Assembly: GCF_009664855.1 (NCBI RefSeq)
Contig: NZ_CP045928.1
Coordinates: 2,987,835-3,051,834 of the forward strand
Direction of reading: 5' to 3'
Length of the DNA stretch: 64,000 bases
DNA from: Flavobacterium sp. SLB02
Lineage (GTDB): Bacteria; Bacteroidota; Bacteroidia; Flavobacteriales; Flavobacteriaceae
Of this stretch, positions 9,736-19,283 are shown one piece after another. A program made the position numbers and the translations under genes. Under the pieces are notes generated by a model, which was not told the origin of the DNA, ran no database searches, and worked only from the letters and a program-made list of their open reading frames with translations. Position 1 is the stretch's first letter. Every line of letters starts with the position of its first letter.

Positions 9736-10434
9736 ATGAAACTAAACTGTGTTGTTGTAGATGATAGTTCTATACAAAGGACCATTATTGCAAAATTAGT
9801 TAATAATCACCCAGGTTTGCACTTAATCGGGGATTTTTCTAATGCAATAGAAGCAAAAAGCTGTATTTCTCTAAATAATATCGACTTAATATTTCTTGAT
9901 ATAGAAATGCCTGTTATTAATGGATTTGATTTTCTGGATGGTTTAAAATCTAAGCCGCAAATTATATTTATTACTTCTAAAGCAGAGTATGCTTTAAAAG
10001 CTTTCGATTATGACGCAACTGATTATTTGCAAAAACCTATCGCGGTAGATCGCTTTAATGCTTCTGTAAAGAGAGCAATAGATATGCATTTGCTAAAAAA
10101 AGATGTAAAAGAAGAAGAGGGCGAACATATATTCATCAAGAGTAACCTTAAAAAACTTAAAATTTTCACCGCAAAAATCAAATGGATTGAAGCTTTTGGA
10201 GATTATGTAAGAGTGGTTACCGAAGATGATAGCAATTTGGTACTGTCTACAATGAAATCTTTTGAAAACGATTTATCAAAAGACAAATTTATTCGCGTAC
10301 ACAAGTCTTATATTATCAACATTGATAAGGTAGAACGCTTTAATAGTAAATTTGCTGAAATTGGAATTACTAAAATTCCGCTGAGTCGAAACAAAAAAGA
10401 AGATTTAGTCAAAGCATTGTCAACGTCGTCATAA
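9736..10434 (+). CDS. LytTR-family response regulator, orphan
   Basis: This 232-residue protein has an N-terminal receiver domain (about 1-120) with the acidic pair D9/D10, phospho-acceptor D55 in 'LIFLDIEMP', the Thr/Ser in 'FITSK' and Lys in 'LQKPI'. A C-terminal LytTR DNA-binding domain (about 130-228) has 'WIEAFGDYVRVVT' and 'RVHKSYIINIDKVERF'. It is probably a DNA-binding regulator. No 7TM/5TM LytS-type kinase is adjacent, so its partner is elsewhere. It converges with priA: the two stop codons are separated by a single base, so there is no room for independent terminators. Confidence 0.93.
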   Translation: MKLNCVVVDDSSIQRTIIAKLVNNHPGLHLIGDFSNAIEAKSCISLNNIDLIFLDIEMPVINGFDFLDGLKSKPQIIFITSKAEYALKAFDYDATDYLQKPIAVDRFNASVKRAIDMHLLKKDVKEEEGEHIFIKSNLKKLKIFTAKIKWIEAFGDYVRVVTEDDSNLVLSTMKSFENDLSKDKFIRVHKSYIINIDKVERFNSKFAEIGITKIPLSRNKKEDLVKALSTSS

Positions 10435-10435
10435 T

Positions 10436-12886
10436 TTAATAAAAATCGACATTAGCAATCACCTTTATAGCTCTGTACTGAGCAACAGCTTCAAAACTAT
10501 TCAACATTTTCTGGATAGTTTTTTTTGTTCCTATTAAAGGCATATTCTGCGGAATCTTAATCAGGATAGTTCTGATGTATTCATTTCTGATTCTACTGAT
10601 TGCCGGTTCCTCTGGCCCTAAAACCGGAATTCCCAGGTTTTGACTCAAAACCTGATACAGCCACATAGAACCTTCTTTTAGCTTATCAAATTCACGGTGT
10701 TTCAATGTTAGCTTAATAATCCTGAAATAGGGCGGATATTTATAAATCTGACGATCATACAACTGTTCCTTATACATACCCATATAATTATGGTTTGTAA
10801 CCTGCTGAATGGTATTATGATTTGGATTATAAGTCTGAATAACTACTTTTCCTTGTTTTTCTGACCTTCCTGCTCTTCCTGCCACTTGAGTCATCATTTG
10901 AAAGCTTCGTTCGAACGCTCTGAAATCAGGATGATGCAGCATATTATCAGCATTCATGATTCCAACCAAACTTACATTATCAAAATCCAGACCTTTGGCC
11001 AGCATTTGTGTTCCTACCAAAATATCAATCTCACGGTTTTTAAACGAATCAATAATTTTTTCGAAACCAAACTTTCCGCGAGTCGTATCCTGATCCATTC
11101 TTCCCGTTTTGGCTTTCGGAAAAAGTGATACTAACTCCTGCTCGATTTGCTCTGTACCAAAACCTTTGGTCGTTAAGTCAATACCCGAACAACTATGGCA
11201 ATGCGTTGGTTTTGCAATTGAATAACCACAATAATGGCAACGCAATTGGTTTTTATGTTTATGAAAAGTCAGACTCACATCACATTGCTGACAATGCGGT
11301 ACGTGTCCGCAAGTCATACATTCTATAATAGGTGAATATCCACGTCTGTTTTGAAACAAAATTACCTGCTCACCCAAAGACAGCGCTTCTGCAATTTCTT
11401 CAATTAAAAGATCACTAAAATGCCCTGTCATTCGTTTTCTAAAATGTTTGTCTTTTAAATCGACCAAAACAATTTCAGGCATTCGAACATTATTATAACG
11501 TTCTGCAAGTGTAACCAGACCGTATTTATCTGTTTGCGTATTAAAGTAAGTCTCGATACTGGGAGTAGCGGATCCTAATAAAACTTTTGCATTATGAAAA
11601 TTGGCCAGAACAATAGCCGCATCTCTAGCGTGATATCGCGGTGCAGGATCTGTTTGTTTAAACGTCTGCTCATGTTCTTCATCAACAATTAGCAAACCTA
11701 AATTATCAAACGGAAGAAACAAGGCCGACCTTGCTCCTATTACAATTTGAGCTTTTGATGAATTTTCCAGCGTTTGTTTCCAAACCTCAACTCGTTCGTT
11801 ATTACTGTATTTAGAATGAAAAACAGCCACTTTATCTCCAAAATGAAGTCGTAAACGCGATACCAGTTGAGTAGTAAGTGCTATTTCAGGCAACAAATAC
11901 AAAACTTGTTTTCCTGTCAATAAATACTCTTCAATTAACTTGATATAAATTTCTGTTTTCCCACTAGAGGTAACCCCATGAAGCAAACACACTTCTTTAT
12001 CTAAAAAGCTATTTTTAATAGATTCAAAAGCAGTATTCTGAGCTTCACTTAGCAACAATTGCTTCTCAGTTGCCTGTCCTGTAAATAAAACACGATCTTG
12101 CTGCAAAAGATATTCTTCGAAAATTTCCTTATCAATTAAAGCTTTTACCGTAGCAGAAGTTGAATTCGAAATCTCAACGAGTTTTTTCACAGTAATAGGT
12201 TTCTTTTCAGAAGCCATAAGCTGAAAATAAGCCAGAACAATTTCCTTTTGTTTATTGGCACTTTTTAAAACTTCCAGCAATTCTCCGAGACCATGATCTG
12301 ATTCGTATTTAGCATGCAGCTTTACGTACCGAACCAATTTTGGCTTATAACTTTCTTTTATTTCTTCCTCTAAAACAATAATATCTTTTGACATTAATTT
12401 TTGAAGAATCGGAAAAATATTCTTTTTGTTTAAAATAGAAGCAATTTCACCAACCTTAAGCGAGCTTTGATGATGCAAGGCTTCGTAAATTAAAAATTCA
12501 TCATCAGAAAGCTCAGAATCATTTACTACTGTATCCGGCTTATGCGAAACTACAGTTTCACTTTCTAATAATAATCCTGTTGGAAAAGCCCCACGATACA
12601 CGTCGCCAATTCCGCACATATAATAAGTTGCTACCCAAAGCCAGTGTTTGATCTGGATTTCGGTTGCAATAGGTTTTTCGTCTAATATTTGATGAATTTC
12701 TTTGGCATCATATAAGCTTGGTTCGTTTTGATGAATATCAATTACCAACGCTGTATATATTTTACTTTTACCAAAAGGTACCGCAACTCGCATTCCTTTT
12801 TTAATGAAATGAAATTCGGCCTCAGAAATACGATAAGTAAAGGTTTTAGCTAAGGAAAGCGGTAGAACAACTTCGACAAAAAACAT
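10436..12886 (-). CDS. priA: Primosomal protein N' (replication restart helicase PriA)
   Basis: This 816-residue superfamily 2 helicase has the expected layout: an N-terminal 3' DNA-end binding domain, a winged-helix region, then the helicase core with Walker A 'GVTSSGKTEIY', the DEEH box in 'IVDEEHEQTF', and 'LLGSATPS'. The Zn module follows, with eight cysteines in four pairs ('CMTCGH', 'CQQC', 'CHYCG', 'CHSC'). The motif 'QVAGRAGR' closes the helicase core. PriA restarts stalled replication forks. It is transcribed away from the beta-lactamase gene's stop, with about 27 bp between the coding regions. Confidence 0.97.
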   Translation of the reverse strand: MFFVEVVLPLSLAKTFTYRISEAEFHFIKKGMRVAVPFGKSKIYTALVIDIHQNEPSLYDAKEIHQILDEKPIATEIQIKHWLWVATYYMCGIGDVYRGAFPTGLLLESETVVSHKPDTVVNDSELSDDEFLIYEALHHQSSLKVGEIASILNKKNIFPILQKLMSKDIIVLEEEIKESYKPKLVRYVKLHAKYESDHGLGELLEVLKSANKQKEIVLAYFQLMASEKKPITVKKLVEISNSTSATVKALIDKEIFEEYLLQQDRVLFTGQATEKQLLLSEAQNTAFESIKNSFLDKEVCLLHGVTSSGKTEIYIKLIEEYLLTGKQVLYLLPEIALTTQLVSRLRLHFGDKVAVFHSKYSNNERVEVWKQTLENSSKAQIVIGARSALFLPFDNLGLLIVDEEHEQTFKQTDPAPRYHARDAAIVLANFHNAKVLLGSATPSIETYFNTQTDKYGLVTLAERYNNVRMPEIVLVDLKDKHFRKRMTGHFSDLLIEEIAEALSLGEQVILFQNRRGYSPIIECMTCGHVPHCQQCDVSLTFHKHKNQLRCHYCGYSIAKPTHCHSCSGIDLTTKGFGTEQIEQELVSLFPKAKTGRMDQDTTRGKFGFEKIIDSFKNREIDILVGTQMLAKGLDFDNVSLVGIMNADNMLHHPDFRAFERSFQMMTQVAGRAGRSEKQGKVVIQTYNPNHNTIQQVTNHNYMGMYKEQLYDRQIYKYPPYFRIIKLTLKHREFDKLKEGSMWLYQVLSQNLGIPVLGPEEPAISRIRNEYIRTILIKIPQNMPLIGTKKTIQKMLNSFEAVAQYRAIKVIANVDFY

Positions 12887-12913
12887 GTGAATATTTTATT
12901 AAGATTTCAAGGA

Positions 12914-13660
12914 TTATTTTTTATCAGAAGCTTTTGCAGCATTATATTCCTTAACTAATTTTAAAGTATGTTTTAAAGAATTTAGATCTTTCCAGCCGTC
13001 ATGACCGGTAATAATATATTTAGGATTTTCAAATTTTGTCTCTACTTTTTTAATCGACTTTTCCCATTCTTTTACATCGGCATCGCCTAAATAACCCAAA
13101 TCTTTTGCTTCGGTACTTTTGATAAAACAACCTCCGTAAAGTACTTTTTCTTTATTGAACCAAACCACAACGTTATCCTGAGCATGACCTTTACCCGGAT
13201 AATAAACCTCAAAAGTGTGCTGCCCTACAGTAAAAGTCGTATCATTTGGGATTATAAATTGAGCTCTTTTTTCGTTGTTTTTCTGCAGAATCTCGTCTGT
13301 CAATTTTATTGTATAGGTTTTTATTCCTTTTTGTCTGTAAAAATCTAAACCTCCTGCCCTGTCTTCATGAGAATGCGTTGCAAAATGCATCACAACCTCT
13401 TTATGATGCCTTGCTTTTATACTGTCTAACAAGGGCTGAAACTGCGTTTTGTCCCAAGGCGCGTCAAACAAGACAACACCTTTATTAGTAACAAGATACA
13501 ATGCATTTGCAGAAATCAAAGTTCCTTTATAATCATGAAAGGTTTTATAAACATAAAAGTCACCTGTAAGATGACTTATTTGTAATGGCGAATTCTTAGA
13601 TTGTCCGAAACTACTGGATAGTACTCCTAAGAATAAAAGTATTGATGCTAACTTTCGCAT
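12914..13660 (-). CDS. Subclass B1 metallo-beta-lactamase
   Basis: This 248-residue protein has a signal peptide (cleavage near 'SSSFGQ'). All B1 zinc ligands are present: H96, H98 and D100 in 'HSHED', H159 in 'GKGHA', C178 in 'GGCFI' and H220 in 'ITGHDGW'. The Cys ligand and the HxHxD motif put it in B1 rather than B2 or B3. It resembles the chromosomal flavobacterial enzymes such as JOHN-1 and IND; activity against carbapenems is known for that group but is inferred here. It acts in the periplasm. Downstream genes on the same strand are priA and, upstream, DUF2147; no mobile-element features flank it. Confidence 0.93.
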   Translation of the reverse strand: MRKLASILLFLGVLSSSFGQSKNSPLQISHLTGDFYVYKTFHDYKGTLISANALYLVTNKGVVLFDAPWDKTQFQPLLDSIKARHHKEVVMHFATHSHEDRAGGLDFYRQKGIKTYTIKLTDEILQKNNEKRAQFIIPNDTTFTVGQHTFEVYYPGKGHAQDNVVVWFNKEKVLYGGCFIKSTEAKDLGYLGDADVKEWEKSIKKVETKFENPKYIITGHDGWKDLNSLKHTLKLVKEYNAAKASDKK

Positions 13661-13675
13661 TTTATTGTAATGATA

Positions 13676-14104
13676 TTAATTCTTCACTCTCGTCCAATAT
13701 TGGGTTCTTCCCATAATAGAAATCCCAACATAACCTCGTAATTTAAGTTTATCAGCAGATTCAAGTGTTATATAACATTTGTATTTTTTGCCGCTTGTAG
13801 GATCAAAAATAGTTCCTCCGCTATATTCATCACCGTCTTTTTTAAGTCCATTAATGATGTTTAATCCTAAAATTGGTTTGTTTTTATCTGTCCCTTCACA
13901 TTTTGTACAAACATCTTTTTTATGATCCGCACGAAGTATCTCTACCACCTTACCGTACACTTTTCCTGACTTTTCGTAAATCTCTACAACAGATTTTGCT
14001 TCTCCGGTTTCATCGTCAATTGTTTTCCATTTTCCAATAACACTTTGAGCCTGAATGCTCAATGCAAAGAAAAAAACACCAATCGTTAACATCCAATTTT
14101 TCAT
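13676..14104 (-). CDS. DUF2147 family secreted protein
   Basis: This 142-residue protein has a cleavable signal peptide ending in 'ALSIQAQS'. The mature part begins 'VIGKWKTIDDETGEAKSVVE' and contains 'GKVVEILR', a Cys pair in 'DVCTKCEG', 'GLNIINGLKKDGDEYSGG', 'DPTSGKKYKC' and 'LRGYVG', all typical of DUF2147, a small beta-barrel lipocalin-like fold. Function is unknown. The stop is 15 bp from the beta-lactamase start, and the upstream YihY gene ends only 4 bp before its own start, so the three may be co-transcribed. Confidence 0.88.
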   Translation of the reverse strand: MKNWMLTIGVFFFALSIQAQSVIGKWKTIDDETGEAKSVVEIYEKSGKVYGKVVEILRADHKKDVCTKCEGTDKNKPILGLNIINGLKKDGDEYSGGTIFDPTSGKKYKCYITLESADKLKLRGYVGISIMGRTQYWTRVKN

Positions 14105-14108
14105 AATA

Positions 14109-15029
14109 TTATTTGTTTTTTTGTTTTAATTTTCTGATAGAAGCATTCAATTCGAATCCCAAAAGCAGAATCATACAGTTTATCCAAATATAAAACATTA
14201 GAATCAATAATGTACCAATTGAGCCGTAAAGTTCGTTGTATTTTGAGAATTTTATAACCCAAATCCCAAAAAAGAACGAAGATATAACAATTAATATGGT
14301 CGTAAAAACAGATCCGATGCTTATAAAAGGTACTTTATTATATTGCTTTGTACCATAACGCAATAATATTGAAGTTGTTATCAAAATCATTAAAACAACA
14401 AACAAATATCGGCCCAAAATAATCAGCGGAATACGATCACTCAGCACATCCTGAATAATTGTTTTTTGAATCAATACCTCAAAAACAACAATTGTAGCTA
14501 CCGTTATAAACAATATAATGGTCATAACAAGCGAAATGGCCAGCGCTACTAAATATTGACTAAACCAACCTCGTTTATCAAAAACATGTTTCGAAGATTC
14601 AAAACCGCTTAAAATTCCGTTAATACCATTGGCCATCAAAAAAATAGAAAGCAAAAAACCTGATGATAACAATCCGGAATGACTATTGTTCAAAATATCA
14701 CTAATGATTTTATTAATAGCGTCATATGTATTTGGCGGAACGCTTTGCTGCACAAATTGCAAAAAATCTCCCTGAAAATTATCTATAGGAATAAACGGAA
14801 TCAAGTTCAGAATAAATAAGGCAAAAGGAAACAATGCCATAAAAAAACTAAACGAAACCGCACTCGCATGATACGAAAATGCCCCGTCGATAATACCAAT
14901 CGTATACATTTCGAGCAAATCGTATAACGAGAAACCTTCCAGCCAAGGTAGTTTTATTCTCTTTAACAATCGGACAAGAGAACGCACTACAGGAATCTTT
15001 TCAATCCGATCTTCTATCTCTTGAGACAT
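14109..15029 (-). CDS. YihY/BrkB-family inner membrane protein
   Basis: This 306-residue protein has about six transmembrane helices. Family marks are 'DGAFSYHASAVSFSFFMALFP' at residues 48-68 (corresponding to 'aaalAfyallSlfPll' in the family), 'GILSGFESSKHVFDKRGWF', and the C-terminal 'YGSIGTLLILMFYIWINCMILLLG'. The family was once called RNase BN in error, and its function is not established. It lies directly upstream of the DUF2147 gene with a 4-bp gap. There is no signal of horizontal transfer. Confidence 0.93.
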   Translation of the reverse strand: MSQEIEDRIEKIPVVRSLVRLLKRIKLPWLEGFSLYDLLEMYTIGIIDGAFSYHASAVSFSFFMALFPFALFILNLIPFIPIDNFQGDFLQFVQQSVPPNTYDAINKIISDILNNSHSGLLSSGFLLSIFLMANGINGILSGFESSKHVFDKRGWFSQYLVALAISLVMTIILFITVATIVVFEVLIQKTIIQDVLSDRIPLIILGRYLFVVLMILITTSILLRYGTKQYNKVPFISIGSVFTTILIVISSFFFGIWVIKFSKYNELYGSIGTLLILMFYIWINCMILLLGFELNASIRKLKQKNK

Positions 15030-15129
15030 ATTTTTTTTGATTTTAGATTGTTGAGTTCAGATTTTAGATTTAAAATCAAACTTAATAGTTTTTCTAACCT
15101 AACTCATAACTTATAACTCAAAACTTCAC

Positions 15130-15987
15130 TTAAAAAGCCTTCAAACTCAAATCCATGTTGTAAACCGAATGTGTCAAAGCGCCTGATGAAATATAATTTA
15201 CACCACACAGGCCATATTCGCGAATCGTTTTTTCGTTGATATTTCCCGAAGATTCTGTCTGGCATTTTGAACCAATTAACTGAACAGCCGTTTTGGTATC
15301 TTCATAATTAAAGTTATCAATCAAAATTCTGTGCACTCCGTCACTTAAAAGAATTTCACGAATTTCATCCAGATTTCTGGCTTCCACAATAATTTTAAGA
15401 TCTAAATTATTGGCTTTCAAATACTCCTTTGTTTTCTTTATTGCCAAAGTAATTCCGCCGGCAAAATCAATATGATTGTCTTTTAGCATGACCATATCAT
15501 ACAAAGCAAAACGATGATTTTCGCCACCTCCTATTTTTACAGCCCACTTTTCAGCAACTCTAAAATTTGGAGTCGTTTTACGCGTATCTAATATTTTAGC
15601 GCCTGTACCCTCCAGAAGCTGCATAAGATAATCTGTTTTGGTAGCTATTGCAGACATACGTTGCATGGTGTTCAAAACTACTCTTTCTGACTTTAGAATA
15701 GATTGTGAACTTCCTGAAACTTCAAAAACTACATCTCCGTATTCTACATGCGTTCCGTCTTCTATATAAGTCTTAACTTTTAGCTTTGGATCTACATATT
15801 CAAATATCATTTTTGCAAGTGCAACGCCCGCAATAATTCCCTGATCTTTTACCAATAATTTAGCCTGGCCATGCGCCGTTTCAGGAATACACGCCAATGA
15901 ACTATAATCGCCTGTGCCTACATCTTCGCGAATTGCATTGCTAATTAATAGTTGTAATTCGGTTTGAAATTGTACTTCGCTAATCAT
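15130..15987 (-). CDS. nadC: Nicotinate-nucleotide diphosphorylase (carboxylating), quinolinate phosphoribosyltransferase
   Basis: This 285-residue full-length enzyme converts quinolinate and PRPP to nicotinate mononucleotide in de novo NAD synthesis. Visible family residues are 'REDVGTGDYSSLAC' (N-terminal domain), 'LNTMQRMSAIAT', 'DTRKTTPNFRVAEKWAVKIGG', 'ENHRFALYDMVMLKDNHI' and 'RILIDNF'. The C-terminal 'YGLCGVNYISSGALTHSV' also matches. It begins just to the left of a dispersed repeat region and its nearest downstream neighbour is the YihY gene, with a 100-bp spacer. Confidence 0.97.
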   Translation of the reverse strand: MISEVQFQTELQLLISNAIREDVGTGDYSSLACIPETAHGQAKLLVKDQGIIAGVALAKMIFEYVDPKLKVKTYIEDGTHVEYGDVVFEVSGSSQSILKSERVVLNTMQRMSAIATKTDYLMQLLEGTGAKILDTRKTTPNFRVAEKWAVKIGGGENHRFALYDMVMLKDNHIDFAGGITLAIKKTKEYLKANNLDLKIIVEARNLDEIREILLSDGVHRILIDNFNYEDTKTAVQLIGSKCQTESSGNINEKTIREYGLCGVNYISSGALTHSVYNMDLSLKAF

Positions 15988-16336
15988 TTTTCTTAAATTT
16001 TATGAGATGCTAAAGTAGGACATATTTTGTGGATTTGAAAGTTTACTGTCTGTGAAAAATTTCTTAGTTGCAAAAAGACTAATCTAAATTAAAAGGAAAA
16101 CGTTTATTTTTTAAACACATAGAAACATAGATCTTTAGTTCTGCTAAAAGGCGTTTCACTTACATTAATTCACATAGCTGATGCGTGCAGCTATGTGTTA
16201 AAATCTAGATTTTTTTTTTAATCCCTTTTATATATAATTTAAAATTCTATGTTTCTATGTGTTTAAAATTTTACATCGAATGTTTAATATTAAATTAGAA
16301 ACATTAAATATCTTTGAGGTTCATTCAAATAAAATC
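15988..16336. other. Gap between divergent nadC and the HEAT-repeat gene
   Basis: This 349-bp spacer between divergent genes is largely occupied by dispersed structured element copy 1 (annotated separately). Promoters for both genes are expected here, but I saw no unambiguous TAnnTTTG box. Confidence 0.6.
16111..16267 (+). repeat. Dispersed structured intergenic element, copy 1
   Basis: The outer arms are TTAAACACATAGAAACATAG (16111-16130) and CTATGTTTCTATGTGTTTAA at the right end, which are reverse complements. The inner parts are AAAAGGCGTTTCACT and CACATAGCT...AGCTATGTG. The same parts in the same order occur in reverse orientation at 21717-21855. The element covers a GTG codon at 16259 that would otherwise extend the next gene. 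Confidence 0.85.
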
Positions 16337-17437
16337 ATGGGCTTAATTAAAGATATTTACTCGGTTACTTTTTACGAAAAATTTGGTCAGGCTGTGGCCG
16401 AAGTACATCCAACATTCGATAAACAAAAATTCATTGACGCCATTTATAAAGGCGATTTCGCCCAAAAAGAATGGAAGGATCGTATGAAACATACCACCGT
16501 TGTACTGCATCAATTTATGCCTCAAAATTTTCCTGAAGCCGTTGCTTTAATTGATAAAATCATTGAAAATTTAAAGAAAAATAATTATACAGATAGTAAT
16601 CTTGCTTTCATTTTCTTTGCTGACTATATCGAAATGTATGGCTTAGATGATTTCAAAACTTCGGCGAAAGCCTTTGTTTCCATAACTCAATTTATAAGCT
16701 GCGAATTTGCCGTTCGCCCTTTCGTTTTAAAATACAAACAAGAAATGATTAACGAAATGATTAAATGGTCATTGCATGAAAATCATCACGTTCGTCGATT
16801 ATCAAGCGAAGGAAGCCGACCAAGATTACCCTGGACGATGGCGATTTCGTTCCTGAAAAAAGATCCAACTTCGATCCTGCCGATTTTAGAAAACCTAAAA
16901 AACGACCCATCGGAATATGTCCGCCGAAGCGTTGCCAATAACCTGAATGATATTGCAAAAGATAATCCGCAAATCGTATTAGAAATTGCAAAAAAATGGC
17001 GTGGAAAAAGCCCTGAAACAGACGGAATCATCAAACACGGCGCTCGTACTTTACTAAAACAAGGTCATCCTGAAATCCTGAGTCATTATGGTTTAGAAAG
17101 TAATAACATTGAACTCTCTAATTTTGAAATCAAAACGCCTGTTGTGAAAATTGGAGATTATCTGCAGTTTCAATTTGATTTAAATAATAAAAATAACGAA
17201 GCTAAAACAGTTCGTTTAGAATATGCCGTTCATTACAAAAAAGCAAAAGGACATTTGGCTAAAAAAGTCTTTAAAATCAGTGAGAAAACCTATCAACCCA
17301 ATCAATTAATTAAGGTCGATCGCAATCAGTCTTTTAAGATTATTACCACTCGGGTTTTTCATACCGGAATACATCAATTGTCGATTATTATTAATGGTAC
17401 TGAGAGTGAGGTTTTGGAATTTGAATTAATTAGTTAA
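16337..17437 (+). CDS. DNA alkylation repair-like HEAT-repeat protein (AlkD family)
   Basis: The protein is 366 residues from the ATG at 16337. An in-frame GTG at 16259 would add 26 residues, but it lies in a dispersed repeat and the extension looks non-coding. The N-terminal and middle parts are alpha-helical with AlkD-like features: 'WKDRMKHTTVVLHQFMP', 'RPFVLKYKQEMINEMIKWSLHENHHVRRLSSEGSRPRLPW' split over the central repeats, and 'DPSEYVRRSVANNLNDIAKDNP'. The C-terminal ~100 residues form a beta-rich domain. AlkD glycosylases remove bulky alkylated bases; the full catalytic set was not verified, so the enzyme activity is inferred. Confidence 0.85.
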   Translation: MGLIKDIYSVTFYEKFGQAVAEVHPTFDKQKFIDAIYKGDFAQKEWKDRMKHTTVVLHQFMPQNFPEAVALIDKIIENLKKNNYTDSNLAFIFFADYIEMYGLDDFKTSAKAFVSITQFISCEFAVRPFVLKYKQEMINEMIKWSLHENHHVRRLSSEGSRPRLPWTMAISFLKKDPTSILPILENLKNDPSEYVRRSVANNLNDIAKDNPQIVLEIAKKWRGKSPETDGIIKHGARTLLKQGHPEILSHYGLESNNIELSNFEIKTPVVKIGDYLQFQFDLNNKNNEAKTVRLEYAVHYKKAKGHLAKKVFKISEKTYQPNQLIKVDRNQSFKIITTRVFHTGIHQLSIIINGTESEVLEFELIS

Positions 17438-17475
17438 GTTTTTAAAGACTATTTCAACTCCGTTACAGCCTAATC

Positions 17476-17757
17476 TCATATATTATTATTCATTCCTATT
17501 TCGTCAATTGCCGTAACATCAATTTTATTCTTTCTAATTAATTTAATACTTAATTTCACTAAAAAATATAAAACAAGTACATATAATACAAAACAAATAA
17601 AAAATCCAATCGCATAACCTGGAGCACCTATCGCTCCACTTTCGAATTTTTTCTTGCAGTTTTCAAATTGGATTGGAAATGCATAAAAAGCAGGAAAGCA
17701 AAGTAAAATTATTAATAGTAATATTATAATACCAGTTATTTTTTTCAATGTTTTCAT
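17476..17757 (-). CDS. Small hypothetical membrane protein
   Basis: This 93-residue protein has two strong hydrophobic segments (about residues 8-27 and 48-72) separated by a short polar loop with one Cys, and a charged C-terminus. It is not a recognised family. It lies convergent to the HEAT-repeat gene with a 38-bp gap, and divergent from pirin. Length, composition and a sensible membrane topology make it a plausible gene, but there is no domain evidence. Confidence 0.55.
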   Translation of the reverse strand: MKTLKKITGIIILLLIILLCFPAFYAFPIQFENCKKKFESGAIGAPGYAIGFFICFVLYVLVLYFLVKLSIKLIRKNKIDVTAIDEIGMNNNI

Positions 17758-17997
17758 CTATATTTTGAGTTCAAAGTTCTGATTGTTCGTTGCTAACTTT
17801 GCGAAAGTATGATATTATCTATTTCCATTTTTAAATTTTCTTTTCAAACGCATTTAAATTTAACCAATACAATAAAATAACTTCGGTGGTTTTTCTTATT
17901 TTTATAAAACTAAAATCTAAAAACAAATTTTCTTAATCTAAATTAAGTTACAGATCTCTATTCCTGCTGTAATTTTGCTTCAACTAAAACGAATACC

Positions 17998-18879
17998 ATG
18001 TCAAATATCAGTTTAATTATCGAAGAACGTGCTGCCAATATTGGCAATTTTATGGTAGGCAGATTATTGCCTTTCCGCGAAAAAAGAGCTGTTGGACCAT
18101 TTGTCTTTATCGATCATATGGGACCTGCACATTTAAGTGATCATGAAAATATGGATGTACCGCCACATCCGCATATCGGACTTTCTACTCTTACTTTTTT
18201 GTTTGAAGGAAGTATCATGCATCGCGACAGTTTAGGAACCGAATTAGAAATAAAACCAGGTGCCGTAAACTGGATGACGGCCGGAAAAGGAATCGTACAT
18301 TCTGAAAGAACGCCTGAATATTTAAGACATTCAGACAAAATGCTTCATGGATTGCAAATTTGGGTCGCATTGCCAAAAGAACTAGAACAAATGGATCCTA
18401 ATTTTACGCATGTTGAAGCAGATGATATTCCAGATTGGGAAGAAGATGGTGTTTCGTATAAATTAATTGCCGGAGAAGCATTCGGTAAAAAATCTCCTGT
18501 TCCGGTTTATAGTCCGCTATATTTTATAGAAATCAAAAGTACCGAAGCCAAAAAAATAAATATTGGTAATCATTTATTTGGCGAAAGCGGTTTATATATT
18601 CTTGAAGGAAGTATTAAAAGCGGTGAACACGTTTATGATCCCAAACAGATTCTTATTACAAACGATAGTACTTTATGTGAGTTTGAAATTTCTGAAAATT
18701 CTACCGTTTATATTTTTGGAGGAACTCCGTTTCCTGAAGAACATTTTATCTTTTGGAATTTCGTTTCCTCAGATAAAAACCTACTCGAAAAAGCAAAAAA
18801 AGACTGGACCGAACAAACTTTCCCTAAAGTTCCCGGAGAAACCGAATTTGTGCCTTTACCAGAACCAAGAATTAAATAA
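17998..18879 (+). CDS. Pirin family protein
   Basis: This 293-residue bicupin has the pirin metal-site residues in the N-terminal cupin: His pair in 'PPHPHIGLST', a His in 'GSIMHRDSLG', and His plus Glu in 'GKGIVHSERTPE'. 'GPFVFIDHMGPA' and 'MLHGLQIWVALP' are also characteristic. Bacterial pirins have been linked to quercetin dioxygenase activity or to redox control of metabolism; which applies here is unknown. The stop is followed after 2 bp by an OsmC-family gene and then by a small acetyltransferase, so this is a three-gene operon. Confidence 0.95.
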   Translation: MSNISLIIEERAANIGNFMVGRLLPFREKRAVGPFVFIDHMGPAHLSDHENMDVPPHPHIGLSTLTFLFEGSIMHRDSLGTELEIKPGAVNWMTAGKGIVHSERTPEYLRHSDKMLHGLQIWVALPKELEQMDPNFTHVEADDIPDWEEDGVSYKLIAGEAFGKKSPVPVYSPLYFIEIKSTEAKKINIGNHLFGESGLYILEGSIKSGEHVYDPKQILITNDSTLCEFEISENSTVYIFGGTPFPEEHFIFWNFVSSDKNLLEKAKKDWTEQTFPKVPGETEFVPLPEPRIK

Positions 18880-18881
18880 AT

Positions 18882-19277
18882 ATGGACACGATATCAGCAA
18901 AAATAGATACTCGTTTGTATCGAACGGAAATAACATCCGCCAGCGAAAATGTTTTAATTTCAGATGAACCTCAGGAATTAGGAGGCAAAAATTTAGGTTT
19001 AAATCCAACCGAACTTTTAGCTGCATCATTAGCTTCTTGCACCGTAATTACTTTGAGAATGTACATTAATCGTAAACAATGGAACGTATCAGAAATAAAT
19101 GTAAAAATTGATTTTGAAAGAGATTCTGAACGAAGTGTATCAGTATTCACCCGAAAAATCGAAGTAATTGGTGAAGTCGACGAAACACAAAGACAGCGAC
19201 TAGAAACGATTGCCAACAGTTGCCCAATACATAAAACATTAACGCATTCAATCGAAATTAAAACCACATTAATATAA
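18882..19277 (+). CDS. OsmC family protein (peroxidase-like)
   Basis: This 131-residue protein has the two redox cysteines expected for OsmC/Ohr proteins, in 'ASLASCTVITLRMY' (first Cys) and 'ANSCPIHKTL' (second Cys). 'GGKNLGLNPTELLAASLASC' gives the helix leading to the active site. OsmC proteins reduce organic hydroperoxides, usually with dithiol donors; here that role is inferred from the conserved Cys pair. It starts 2 bp after pirin and ends 6 bp before the GNAT gene, suggesting translational coupling. Confidence 0.93.
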   Translation: MDTISAKIDTRLYRTEITSASENVLISDEPQELGGKNLGLNPTELLAASLASCTVITLRMYINRKQWNVSEINVKIDFERDSERSVSVFTRKIEVIGEVDETQRQRLETIANSCPIHKTLTHSIEIKTTLI

Positions 19278-19283
19278 CTATTC

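Noticed and set aside
16259..16336. GTG start extending the AlkD-like protein by 26 residues
   Set aside because: The codon lies in the right arm of a dispersed repeat that occurs elsewhere; the ATG at 16337 gives a natural N-terminus.
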